In this document: positions 1 to 8,544 of the stretch, piece by piece
Layout: every line of letters begins with the position of its first letter
Position numbering within the stretch: position 1 is the stretch's first letter
Assembly: GCA_012837935.1 (NCBI GenBank)
Contig: DUQG01000068.1
Location: forward strand, 1-37,782
Reading direction: 5' to 3'
DNA length: 37,782 nucleotides
Origin: Bacteroidales bacterium
GTDB lineage: Bacteria; Bacteroidota; Bacteroidia; Bacteroidales; Paludibacteraceae
The notes under the pieces: generated by a model
What the model saw: only the letters and a program-made list of their open reading frames with translations
Told to the model about the DNA's origin: nothing
Databases searched by the model: none
Translations under genes and position numbers: made by a program

Positions 1-137
1 ATGTGTTCAACAGCGTAGGTCAGCAAGTAGCTGCAGAAGCTATCAGCGGTACACTTACTACAGTAAGCACAGCACTTCCGGCAGGAGTTTATATGGTGAA
101 AGTAAATAACCTAACAACAAAAGTGGTAGTGAGATAA
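1..137 (+). CDS. C-terminal end of a T9SS-secreted protein (partial)
   Basis: The open frame enters from the left edge (first full codon at base 3) and stops with TAA at 135-137. The 44 visible residues, beginning VFNSVGQQV and ending NNLTTKVVVR, form the end of a type IX secretion (Por) C-terminal sorting domain: a beta-sandwich signal recognised at the outer membrane, removed by the sortase and replaced by an anchor. The segment matches the end of the M60 peptidase gene in this window at 35 of 44 residues, so the two proteins share a recently duplicated or converted sorting domain. The catalytic or adhesive part lies outside the window, so its function is unknown. Family assignment of the tail is firm. 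Confidence 0.85.
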   Translation, partial: VFNSVGQQVAAEAISGTLTTVSTALPAGVYMVKVNNLTTKVVVR

Positions 138-171
138 TAGACAAAAGACGAAAAGAGCAAGGAACAAAGAC

Positions 172-264
172 GTTTCACGTTCAATGTTTCACGTTTCGAG
201 TTCCTTGTTCCTTATTCTTTATTCTTTGTTCTTTGTTCTTTGTTCTTTGTTCTTTGTTCTTTTT
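172..264 (+). repeat. Degenerate 7-bp tandem repeat (TTCTTTG) with a 10-bp direct repeat
   Basis: Five perfect TTCTTTG units run from 222 to 256, preceded by diverged units (TTCCTTG, TTCTTTA) from 201. Just upstream GTTTCACGTT occurs twice (172-181, 186-195). CAAGGAAC at about 158-165 can pair with GTTCCTTG at about 200-207. The array lies just before the small peptide gene and may vary in length between strains. A related array lies at 31735-31764. Confidence 0.75.
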
Positions 265-292
265 AATTTCTAACTTCAAACTTCAAAATATT

Positions 293-448
293 ATGACAAA
301 AAGAAAATATATCAATCCAACAGTGGAAGAAATTCGTTTAGATAATGAAATCTCTCTACAGTTAGCCTCTACGCCAACTGCACCTACAGATCCAAATTTC
401 AACTTAAGTATGGGTGAAGAAGAAAACTACTCATATGAAAATTGGTAG
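293..448 (+). CDS. Small 51-residue protein of the Y-x-x-P-x-x-E type
   Basis: The frame is open from 233, but the earlier ATG would translate the TTCTTTG array into a Phe/Leu-rich leader, so I choose the ATG at 293. The product starts MTKRKYINPTVEEIRL and ends in an acidic, Asn/Tyr-rich tail (EEENYSYENW). Short Bacteroidota proteins with a basic start, a Tyr-x-x-Pro-x-x-Glu motif and a low-complexity acidic or Ser/Thr/Pro tail recur as uncharacterised ORFs; this looks like one, from memory and without a search. There is no signal peptide and no membrane segment. It follows the T9SS-cargo tail by 155 bases on the same strand and is followed at once by a strong terminator, so it is probably the last gene of that transcript. 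Function unknown; a secreted peptide, a RiPP-like precursor or a regulator are all possible. Confidence 0.6.
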   Translation: MTKRKYINPTVEEIRLDNEISLQLASTPTAPTDPNFNLSMGEEENYSYENW

Positions 449-476
449 GTTTGTAAAATGTGAATAGTTGTTGAAG

Positions 477-519
477 GTAGAGACGGGGTGGATAGTTGCC
501 CCGTCTCTACTGTTTTTAT
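477..519 (+). terminator. Intrinsic terminator
   Basis: A perfect 12-bp stem, GTAGAGACGGGG (477-488) with CCCCGTCTCTAC (499-510), 10-base loop, then TGTTTTTAT. It lies 28 bases after the small peptide stop. The outer GTAGAGA/TCTCTAC is shared with the hairpin at 35321-35353, while the inner stem differs. Confidence 0.85.
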
Positions 520-523
520 AACA

Positions 524-560
524 TTACCCAAGGATTGGCTTAGAGCCAGTCTTTGGGTAA
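524..560 (+). repeat. Dispersed 33-37 nt hairpin repeat, copy 1 (type copy)
   Basis: TTACCCAAGGATTGGCT (524-540), loop TAG, AGCCAGTCTTTGGGTAA (544-560): all 17 positions pair, two as wobbles (G532.T552 and T535.G549) that are valid only in the plus-strand copy. Related copies lie at 18026, 28908 and 30165, with partial or diverged ones at 26788, 28979 and 31694. No T-run follows, so it is not a usual terminator. Confidence 0.85.
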
Positions 561-593
561 TATACAAATTTATTTTTCAGTTAATGGTTAAAA

Positions 594-856
594 CCCCGCA
601 ATTCTATTGCGGTTACTTTCAGTTTCTATAAATTTTTCTATAATTGTAGAAAGAACAAAAGAGTAATTTAAGTATTCATATAGTTTTAACAAAGCTAGTT
701 TTTAGATAAAAATAGTTGAATACTTGAATGAGAAACATATAATAAAAAGCCTTCATGGTTGCAGTATCGTTAGCGAATTTCATTCGCAATAAAACCTATG
801 GATTTCCAATCCATAGTGTTTCAGTTTCAGTGGGGTGCAACGGCTTCTATCCGTTG
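594..856 (+). repeat. Cluster of four mini-hairpins with pyrimidine loops
   Basis: Within the 646-base gene-free stretch 449-1094 there are four short dyads: CCGCAAT/ATTGCGG (596-612, loop TCT), GCGAAT/ATTCGC (773-787, loop TTC), CTATGGATT/AATCCATAG (796-816, loop TCC) and CAACGG/CCGTTG (838-856, loop CTTCTAT). The stems are unrelated in sequence but all loops read as TTC-like pyrimidines on the plus strand. Apart from these, the terminator and repeat copy 1, and the promoter at 996, I see nothing coding in 449-1094. Confidence 0.65.
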
Positions 857-995
857 ATTTCTTAGTGTTCGGCTTGTGTCTAACATACAATATTAATACG
901 TAAAGATGTGTAGCACTGAACCCTCAAATTTTAAGATAATTTTATTTTTAATTACAAAACACAACTTTTTTGTTTTATTATTTGTTTATTATGTA

Positions 996-1003
996 TATAT
1001 TTG
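996..1003 (+). promoter_or_regulatory. Promoter -7 box for the lipoprotein/DUF5723 pair
   Basis: TATATTTG fits the Bacteroidota TAnnTTTG element. A TTTG at 969-972 could serve as -33, but its spacer of 23 is slightly long. Transcription would start about 1010, giving a leader of about 85 bases before the ATG at 1095. Confidence 0.45.
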
Positions 1004-1094
1004 TAAGTACAAATGCAAGAAAGAGTTCTTGCTTCAAATTTATATTGCTTAGTTTCATCCGAAGATATATTTAACTTTTTAATAATGAAAAGCC

Positions 1095-2672
1095 ATGAAA
1101 ACCATTAAAACAGTGTTCACTCTGTTAATCTTTTTTACATTTACAGCGTGTATAAACAATGACTATGACATTGGTAACGTGAATACGGAAATAATGCTTG
1201 ACGACTACAGTTTGGTAGCACCCATAGGAAAGGTAGATGTCAACATAGAAGAGTTGCTTGAAAAATTCAAGGTTGAACATCTTTATATTGAAGATAATAC
1301 CTTGTATTTAGGTTATCAAAATACTTTTTCCATAGATGCTATGGATTTTGTATCAATTGAAGCGGATGCCATACAAGCTCAGTATCAATTTCCTCCCGGT
1401 ACCGGCACACAATTCGAGACAACAGAAAAGTTCAGACTTAATGCTTATTCCGATGCTTCAAATACCCAAATTGACAGTATCAGGTTGAAAAATTCTACTT
1501 TAAAACTACATGTTAATTCGACTTTATCTTCACAGGCAGAACTGACTTTATCCTTTCCAAACAGCAATTTGCAGACTACACCGGCACCGGCTAAGTTTAC
1601 TATCAATCCCGGTTCCAATGATTTAAGTTTGATAATCAACGATAAATCAATTATAGCTATTCAGACTGATGCACAAGGTTGCTATTTTGAAATGCTTCTC
1701 GCTCTAAAAACGACAACGCCAATATTACTAACACCGACTGACGTTTCATTAAATATCTCTTTTGAAAACATTGATTACGATGTTATTTGGGGACTTTTCC
1801 CTGAGATTTCAGAATTCGAAGCAACAGGAGATTTTGAGTTAGATTTTTTCAAAGAAGTTTTGCCTGAAGGTAGCGTAATTTATCTTACAGATCCTTCCAT
1901 TAAATGTAGTATAAATAATTACAACGGTATAGGTTTGTCCTTAAACCTTGATTATATCAAGGCTCGGAAGAGAGACGGAAGTGAGGCTGCATTAGATTTT
2001 AATGGAAGTCCCTCAACCACTATTTCTGTAAATCCCGCTGTAACTCCTTATCAATCGGTTTGTAGTACGGTAACATTCGACAGAAATTATGGAAAACTAA
2101 ATGAGATTTTAAACACTAATCTTGAAAATATAGCTTTTAGCTTTACAGCCGGTACAAAAACGGACAACACTACTAATCAGTTTCTTTTAAAAGACAAGAA
2201 CCTTAATATCGATTTAGATGTGAAAGTGCCGTTGTCGTTTGACAAAGGTAGTATTTTGTTAGCCAAGGATACTTTGAAAATGGATATAGCTTCGTTGCCT
2301 AGTGAGGTGAAACTGGAGGATTTGCTATTACGCCTCAATTATGCGAACAGGCTTCCCGTAAAGGCAAAACTAGGCGTGGAGTTTTTGGATAGTAACAAAA
2401 ATACTATTTCTACCATTAAACCTAAGTCGTATGTGCTAAATAGTGCTACTGTTGACAACAGCGGTCTTGCTACAAGCGAAACAGAAGGTTTAATTAATGT
2501 GAAGTTCAATAATGCTGAACTTTCATCTATCCCGAAAATTAAGTACCTTACACTAAAAACAGAAGTAACAGGTGCGACCTCTGATTCTCGTATTTCTTTT
2601 AGCGCAAAAGATTATATACGTTTTAAAGTAGATATTTTTGTTAAAGGTGATTTTATCTTAAATAAGAAGTAA
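1095..2672 (+). CDS. Lipoprotein of the DYD-type, partner of a DUF5723 protein
   Basis: The 525-residue product begins with a lipoprotein signal: basic MKTIK, a hydrophobic stretch, and a lipobox ending FTAC with the lipidated Cys at residue 19. The mature part starts INNDYDIGNVNTEI; a DYD motif just after the Cys is what I remember from a group of large Bacteroidales lipoproteins of unknown function. The rest is rich in beta-forming Ser/Thr/Asn segments without catalytic motifs, consistent with a surface or periplasmic multi-domain beta protein. It ends 5 bases before a DUF5723 outer-membrane protein, so the two are co-transcribed and probably work together at the outer membrane. An ATG ten bases upstream is out of frame. 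Gene real; role unknown. Confidence 0.75.
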   Translation: MKTIKTVFTLLIFFTFTACINNDYDIGNVNTEIMLDDYSLVAPIGKVDVNIEELLEKFKVEHLYIEDNTLYLGYQNTFSIDAMDFVSIEADAIQAQYQFPPGTGTQFETTEKFRLNAYSDASNTQIDSIRLKNSTLKLHVNSTLSSQAELTLSFPNSNLQTTPAPAKFTINPGSNDLSLIINDKSIIAIQTDAQGCYFEMLLALKTTTPILLTPTDVSLNISFENIDYDVIWGLFPEISEFEATGDFELDFFKEVLPEGSVIYLTDPSIKCSINNYNGIGLSLNLDYIKARKRDGSEAALDFNGSPSTTISVNPAVTPYQSVCSTVTFDRNYGKLNEILNTNLENIAFSFTAGTKTDNTTNQFLLKDKNLNIDLDVKVPLSFDKGSILLAKDTLKMDIASLPSEVKLEDLLLRLNYANRLPVKAKLGVEFLDSNKNTISTIKPKSYVLNSATVDNSGLATSETEGLINVKFNNAELSSIPKIKYLTLKTEVTGATSDSRISFSAKDYIRFKVDIFVKGDFILNKK

Positions 2673-2677
2673 ATGCT

Positions 2678-4054
2678 ATGAAAAACAAAAAGACAATTTT
2701 CGCAATAATACTGTTGCTTTCAGTGATGGCAACGGTAAAATCACAGGTTTCATCTATTTATTTCCTGAAAAATGTGTATTATCGGCATGAACTGAATCCG
2801 GCTTTTCAACCCAAAGCAAATATATTTGTTGATTTACCGCTTTTTCCTACATTGCAACTGGCAGGCGGCAATAACTCCGTAACACTTTCTGACATTATCT
2901 ATCCGAAAGAAGTGGATGGTAAGACGCAAACTATTACCTTTATGCACCCGCAAGGAGATAAGGATAAGTTTTACCAATGTTTGCGTCCTCAGACCAATAT
3001 GTTTGTAGAGCCAAGAATTGATCTGCTTTCATTTGGATTCAGGGTACGGAATGACTATTATACTTTTGGAGTAACCCAAAAGACAAATGCGACTTTTTCG
3101 TTGCCTAAGGATTTGTTTAAACTAGCCTTGTATGGTGCACCGGATACGCTTAACACGAATATTTTTAATCTCTCGGCACTTGGTGTTTCAGGTTCTTCGT
3201 ACACAGAATTTGCGTTTGGGTATTCCAAAAAAATAAACGACAAACTAACAGTGGGCGGTAAGGCAAAATATTTATTGGGATTGGCTAATGTAACGAGTCA
3301 TATCAATAATCTTCAGCTACACGCTAATCGGGATAGCTGGGAACTTTTTGTTGATGGAAGTGTGAATGTAGGGATGGGTTTTATGGATTATAAAATTGAT
3401 CAAAACACAAAAGAACTTATTGAAATGAATCCTAATACTCAAAATTTGCTAAAATTTGCGGGTGCAGGGTTTGCTGTTGATTTAGGTGCTACTTATAAAG
3501 TTATGGAGGGACTTGAGGTTTCTGCATCTTTATTGGATTTGGGAATGATGCGCTGGAGTAAAAATGCTCTGAATCTTACGGTTAATTCAAGCGTAAAATT
3601 TGAAGGTATTTCGTATAATCCGAGTGAGGAGAACCAAGACTTTTTTGAAGAGTATGGAAAAAGCATTGCAGATAGTCTGAAATACACGACAACGCAAAAT
3701 CCCTATTCTTCCGGATTGCAATCAAAAATTCTTTTAGGTGCAGAGTATTACGTTTACAAGGATGTTATCAGCATTGGAGTACTTTCTAAAATGCCTTTGA
3801 ATCTTAAAAAAGCAAATAGTGAACTTTCGTTGTTTGCTAACTTTTTCCCCGCTTCCGCATTTAATGCATCGTTAAGTTACTCCTTAATTCATGGTAAGTT
3901 TAGCACTATTGGAATAGGTTTAGGAGGTAGATTAGGTCCATTTAATCTTTTCCTTGCAGGAGATTATATTCCGTTTGCCTTTGCACCTAATTATATTCCT
4001 CGAAAAAATAAAGCTGTTAACTTGAATATGGGACTTGCAATAGCTATTCGTTAG
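2678..4054 (+). CDS. DUF5723 family outer-membrane protein
   Basis: 458 residues with a Sec signal peptide (MKNKKTIFAIILLLSVMATV, cleavage near KSQ). After cleavage comes SSIYFLKNVYYRHELNPAFQP, the Tyr-x-x-x-Asn-Pro-Ala pattern typical of DUF5723 proteins, which resemble the PorV/FadL-like beta-barrels of Bacteroidota. Alternating polar/hydrophobic strands and repeated Gly-rich turns (GIGLGGRLGPFNLFLAGDY near the end) fit a beta-barrel. It lies 5 bases after the lipoprotein gene and is followed by a bidirectional terminator, so it is the last gene of a two-gene operon. No function is established for the family that I know of; a lipoprotein-barrel complex at the outer membrane is an inference from the pairing. 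Confidence 0.8.
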   Translation: MKNKKTIFAIILLLSVMATVKSQVSSIYFLKNVYYRHELNPAFQPKANIFVDLPLFPTLQLAGGNNSVTLSDIIYPKEVDGKTQTITFMHPQGDKDKFYQCLRPQTNMFVEPRIDLLSFGFRVRNDYYTFGVTQKTNATFSLPKDLFKLALYGAPDTLNTNIFNLSALGVSGSSYTEFAFGYSKKINDKLTVGGKAKYLLGLANVTSHINNLQLHANRDSWELFVDGSVNVGMGFMDYKIDQNTKELIEMNPNTQNLLKFAGAGFAVDLGATYKVMEGLEVSASLLDLGMMRWSKNALNLTVNSSVKFEGISYNPSEENQDFFEEYGKSIADSLKYTTTQNPYSSGLQSKILLGAEYYVYKDVISIGVLSKMPLNLKKANSELSLFANFFPASAFNASLSYSLIHGKFSTIGIGLGGRLGPFNLFLAGDYIPFAFAPNYIPRKNKAVNLNMGLAIAIR

Positions 4055-4078
4055 ATTGTTCAATTATTTAGAAAATAA

Positions 4079-4119
4079 AAAGCCAACTAAATCATTACGA
4101 GATAGTTGGCTTTGTTTTT
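4079..4119. terminator. Bidirectional terminator between convergent genes
   Basis: AAAGCCAACTA (4079-4089) pairs with TAGTTGGCTTT (4103-4113), followed by GTTTTT on the plus side and preceded by an A-rich run (GAAAATAAAA) that gives Us on the minus side. It serves the DUF5723 gene and pfkA, which converge here. Confidence 0.85.
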
Positions 4120-4137
4120 ATTAGTTTTTGTTTTCTC

Positions 4138-5163
4138 TTAAATTCCAAACGAAACACCCATTTTCTTTCCTTGTTTTACCATAATATGGTCGGGTGTAAC
4201 CAAGCGAAGTTTGTCTGCAACTTCAGAAAGAGGAACGTCTGTAATCATGTCAATTCCTTTTACGGATACCATTCTACCGAATTTACCCTTGTTAATAAGT
4301 TGAGCAGCATGTGCGCCAAGCAGTGTTCCCAAGTTTCTATCATACGGTGATGGTGAGCCACCTCGCTGAATGTAGCCAAGTACAGTTTCGCGTGCTTCAA
4401 ATCCGGTAAGTTCTTCTATTTTACGAGCAAAATAGGTAGCAGGATGGTGTCTGTCTGTACCTCCTTCTACTTCTATTCCTTCAGCCACAGCCACGATGGA
4501 GTAGGCACGACCTGTTTTTTTGCGTTTTTCAATAACTTTCTTTATTACATTCAAATCGTAGCCTAATTCGGGAAGAAGAATAATATCAGCACCGCCTGCC
4601 ATTCCGGCGTATAGCGTAATCCATCCGGCGCGATGTCCCATCAACTCGATAACCATTACACGCTGATGAGAGCTAGCCGTAGAGTGCAGCCTGTCAATTG
4701 CTTCTGTGGCAATATCCACAGCAGAATTGAAACCGAAAGTTACGTCTGTTCCATATACATCGTTGTCAATGGTTTTAGGAATGCCTATTACGTTTAAACC
4801 TAACTCAGAAAGCTGGTAGGTGGTTCTTTGTGTACCATTTCCACCAATGCAGACAAGGCAATCAAGTCCAAGCTCGTGATAGCTTTTTTTGATTATCTCT
4901 TGATCTTTTTTATCGGGAGATTTTAGCATTTTTCTAAATGCTTTTTCCCTTGCTGTTCCTAATATAGTGCCACCTAATGTAAGTAGTCCGGACAGCGAAC
5001 TGTCTTGCAGAGTAGAAATATCTTTGTGTAACAAACCGGAAAATCCATTGTGGATACCGATAACTTCCATATCATAGCTGTTTATAGCTGCTTTGCCTAC
5101 ACCACGGATAGTGGCATTAATTCCTGGGCAGTCGCCACCCGATGATAGTATTCCAATTCTCAT
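4138..5163 (-). CDS. pfkA: 6-phosphofructokinase
   Basis: Converts fructose 6-phosphate to the 1,6-bisphosphate in glycolysis. I start at the ATG at 5163, which gives MRIGILSSGGDCPGIN; 12 more upstream codons are open but precede the conserved beginning. The protein has 341 residues. GGDCPG (9-14) opens the nucleotide fold, GGNGT (107-111) takes the place of the usual GGDGS/GGDGT, PKTIDND (129-135) holds the catalytic Asp133, and MGHRAGW follows. Gly110 with Lys130 is the mixed pattern seen in some ATP-dependent enzymes of the long PFK groups, while PPi enzymes have GGDDT plus PKTIDND. Asn109 in the Mg/phosphate loop is unusual. It is transcribed alone and ends at a shared terminator. Family sure; phosphoryl donor not certain. 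Confidence 0.93.
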   Translation of the reverse strand: MRIGILSSGGDCPGINATIRGVGKAAINSYDMEVIGIHNGFSGLLHKDISTLQDSSLSGLLTLGGTILGTAREKAFRKMLKSPDKKDQEIIKKSYHELGLDCLVCIGGNGTQRTTYQLSELGLNVIGIPKTIDNDVYGTDVTFGFNSAVDIATEAIDRLHSTASSHQRVMVIELMGHRAGWITLYAGMAGGADIILLPELGYDLNVIKKVIEKRKKTGRAYSIVAVAEGIEVEGGTDRHHPATYFARKIEELTGFEARETVLGYIQRGGSPSPYDRNLGTLLGAHAAQLINKGKFGRMVSVKGIDMITDVPLSEVADKLRLVTPDHIMVKQGKKMGVSFGI

Positions 5164-5272
5164 TATAAATGTTTTTTTTATTGTGATTATTATATGCAAA
5201 GTAAAGAAAAAAAATGGAAGTAGGGGAGTATTGCGGATGATATTTTTGGAAAAAAGTAATAAAATTCTATTT

Positions 5273-5316
5273 GAAAATAAAAGAAGCGCCTTAAGTTAAA
5301 ACTTAAAGCGCTTCTT
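5273..5316 (-). terminator. Terminator of groESL
   Basis: AAGAAGCGCCTTAAGTT (5281-5297) pairs with AACTTAAAGCGCTTCTT (5300-5316). The one imperfect pair is G.U on the minus strand but C.A on the plus strand, and a T-rich run (TTTTATTTTC) follows on the minus strand. It lies 41 bases after the groEL stop. Confidence 0.88.
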
Positions 5317-5356
5317 ATTGGCTGGCTTACTATAATCTAATAGGTTTATCTGATTC

Positions 5357-7003
<1,647 letters not shown>

Positions 7004-7045
7004 TTATAGTTTTTGTTAATTAAAATATCTTTGTGATTAATCGTT

Positions 7046-7315
7046 TTAAATAATTGCCAAAATGTCAGATTGGCGCATAATTAAGTATTTTTCGCCTTCC
7101 CATTCAAGTTCTGTTCCGGCATATTTTCCGTAAAGTACGTTGTCCCCTTTTTTAACCACCATTTCTTCGTCTTTGGTGCCGGTACCAACTGCCAACACTT
7201 CGCCTTGTAGCGGTTTTTCTTTTGCACTATCCGGAATGATGATTCCACTTACTGTTTTCTCTTCTGCCGGTGCCGGTTTTACAAGCACGCGGTCTGCTAA
7301 TGGTCTAATGTTCAT
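7046..7315 (-). CDS. groES: Co-chaperonin GroES (10 kDa)
   Basis: 89 residues, start [20 protein letters not shown], the mobile loop around [16 protein letters not shown] that binds GroEL, and VGDNV-like [16 protein letters not shown] in the beta core. Full length for bacterial GroES. It is the first gene of groES-groEL. The 141-base gap to the upstream glycosyltransferase holds a sigma-54-like promoter and TGACA repeats (separate entries); no CIRCE element is visible. Confidence 0.97.
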   Translation of the reverse strand: MNIRPLADRVLVKPAPAEEKTVSGIIIPDSAKEKPLQGEVLAVGTGTKDEEMVVKKGDNVLYGKYAGTELEWEGEKYLIMRQSDILAII

Positions 7316-7361
7316 AGTAAATATTTTTTATTTGTTATTTTTAATTCTTGTAGTCATAGTT

Positions 7362-7381
7362 GAGCAAATTTTATGCCAAGG
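7362..7381 (-). promoter_or_regulatory. Sigma-54-like -24/-12 element before groES
   Basis: Read on the minus strand the site is CTTGGCATAAAATTTGCTC: GG, ten bases, GC, close to the sigma-54 consensus TGGCAC-N5-TTGC. The predicted start is about 35-40 bases before the groES ATG. No good TAnnTTTG box is visible in the same interval. This is a motif match only. Confidence 0.4.
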
Positions 7382-7425
7382 CATTTTCTTTGAAAAAATG
7401 GCACAAAACAGGACAAAAAAGTATC

Positions 7426-7454
7426 TGTCATTATAAGTGACTGACAACTTGTCA
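7426..7454. promoter_or_regulatory. TGTCA/TGACA half-site cluster upstream of groES
   Basis: TGTCA (7426-7430), TGACA (7442-7446) and TGTCA (7450-7454) lie about 110-140 bases before groES. Three similar half-sites lie upstream of the DegP-like protease. They may be a shared operator, or part of a weak terminator of the glycosyltransferase, whose stop is at 7457. Confidence 0.3.
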
Positions 7455-7456
7455 TT

Positions 7457-8347
7457 TTAAGAAGTAATGGACGCTAGGTAAAGAAGTTTGTAAAGGTCAA
7501 AAATACGTAGTGAAGGGAATTTGCTGTAAAGATTTATCTTTAAAACAGGCCTGATTATTGCGAAAACAAAAGCCAAAAAAGGAATAAGATTTTTTTCCTT
7601 TATGAGAGTAAATGTATGAAGCAGTTTGGATTGATTGGTAAGAAATGGATAGTTTTCGCTTTGGTATAGTTGATATAAATTTCTGACACTAACCTCTGTT
7701 TTGGTAAGAAAAGTTTTATTATCGTCTAAGCCGTTGTGAAGTAGCGGGTTGTCTATGTGGTGCATATCGCAACCAAGTTCGGCAATTTGATGTCCAAAAA
7801 GTGTATCTTCGTGTCCGTAAGTTTTCAAGCTTTCGTCAAATCTGATTTTCTGAAAAATAGTTTTTGAAATCAAAAAATTAAACGTGGAAAAATGAGAGTA
7901 TTTGCCGTCTTTTGCACGCTCGAACGCTGTCATTGCTTCTCGTTTTCTTCCATATTTCAGGCGAAGACTTAGCTTTGAATTTTTGATTTTTTTATCGTAA
8001 GATGTGCCGCCTACAACTACTGAATTTTCATTGCAAAACGATAAGTATTTTTCAATATAATGTGGCATAAAAACTTCTGCATCACAGTCGATAAAAAGCA
8101 GATGGTCATATTTTGCGCTGTCGGCGAGTTTGTTGCGGATTGCGGCACGTCCGATATTGTGCGGCAAAATGGTGTGTGTACAGTATTTCAGTCTTTCAAT
8201 CGTTTTGTTTTCGTTCAAAAATTGCGTCGAACCGTCTTCCATAACCAAAATTTCAAAATCGACAAATGTGTCGGATGCTTGCTTATGCAAATCCGTAACA
8301 AGTTTTGTGATATTGTAATTGTATGTTGGAATTAAAATTGAAAGCAT
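7457..8347 (-). CDS. Family 2 glycosyltransferase
   Basis: 296 residues. The N-terminus MLSILIPTYNYN is the first strand of the GT-A fold; LVMEDGS (34-40) holds the nucleotide-binding acidic residue, and DCD (87-89, within HLLFIDCDAEVF) is the DxD metal site. HEDTLFG at about residues 180-186 is the likely catalytic acidic region. A hydrophobic segment near the C-terminus (FLAFVFAIIRPVLKINLY) could sit at the membrane face. It should move a sugar from an NDP donor to an envelope glycan or lipid at the inner membrane. No other glycan gene adjoins it: groES follows 141 bases downstream and the DEAD-box helicase is divergent. Acceptor and sugar unknown. Confidence 0.85.
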   Translation of the reverse strand: MLSILIPTYNYNITKLVTDLHKQASDTFVDFEILVMEDGSTQFLNENKTIERLKYCTHTILPHNIGRAAIRNKLADSAKYDHLLFIDCDAEVFMPHYIEKYLSFCNENSVVVGGTSYDKKIKNSKLSLRLKYGRKREAMTAFERAKDGKYSHFSTFNFLISKTIFQKIRFDESLKTYGHEDTLFGHQIAELGCDMHHIDNPLLHNGLDDNKTFLTKTEVSVRNLYQLYQSENYPFLTNQSKLLHTFTLIKEKNLIPFLAFVFAIIRPVLKINLYSKFPSLRIFDLYKLLYLASITS

Positions 8348-8507
8348 TGGAGACTTTTGTTTTAATCATTTTCTTTTTGAGCCATACAAAGATATGATTT
8401 TCTTTTAATTGAATATCAAAGTCTTGATAATAAGTTGAAAAATATTTCCTGAAAATCAATAAATCTTAAACAACATTCAGAATAACTGTTTTCTCAATTA
8501 AAAATTG

Positions 8508-8515
8508 TAATTTTG
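8508..8515 (+). promoter_or_regulatory. Promoter -7 box for the DEAD-box helicase
   Basis: TAATTTTG fits TAnnTTTG and lies 30 bases before the ATG at 8545. No clear TTTG -33 element is seen at the usual distance. Confidence 0.5.
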
Positions 8516-8544
8516 TAAAATTATTGATTGAAACTGACAACTGA

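Noticed and set aside
1085-1094. Earlier ATG for the lipoprotein gene
   Set aside because: It is ten bases upstream and in another frame.
5164-5230. Promoter for pfkA
   Set aside because: TTACTTTG and TATAATAAT occur on the minus strand, but neither fits TAnnTTTG with correct spacing; left unannotated.
7316-7456. CIRCE (HrcA) operator before groES
   Set aside because: No inverted repeat TTAGCACTC-N9-GAGTGCTAA is present.
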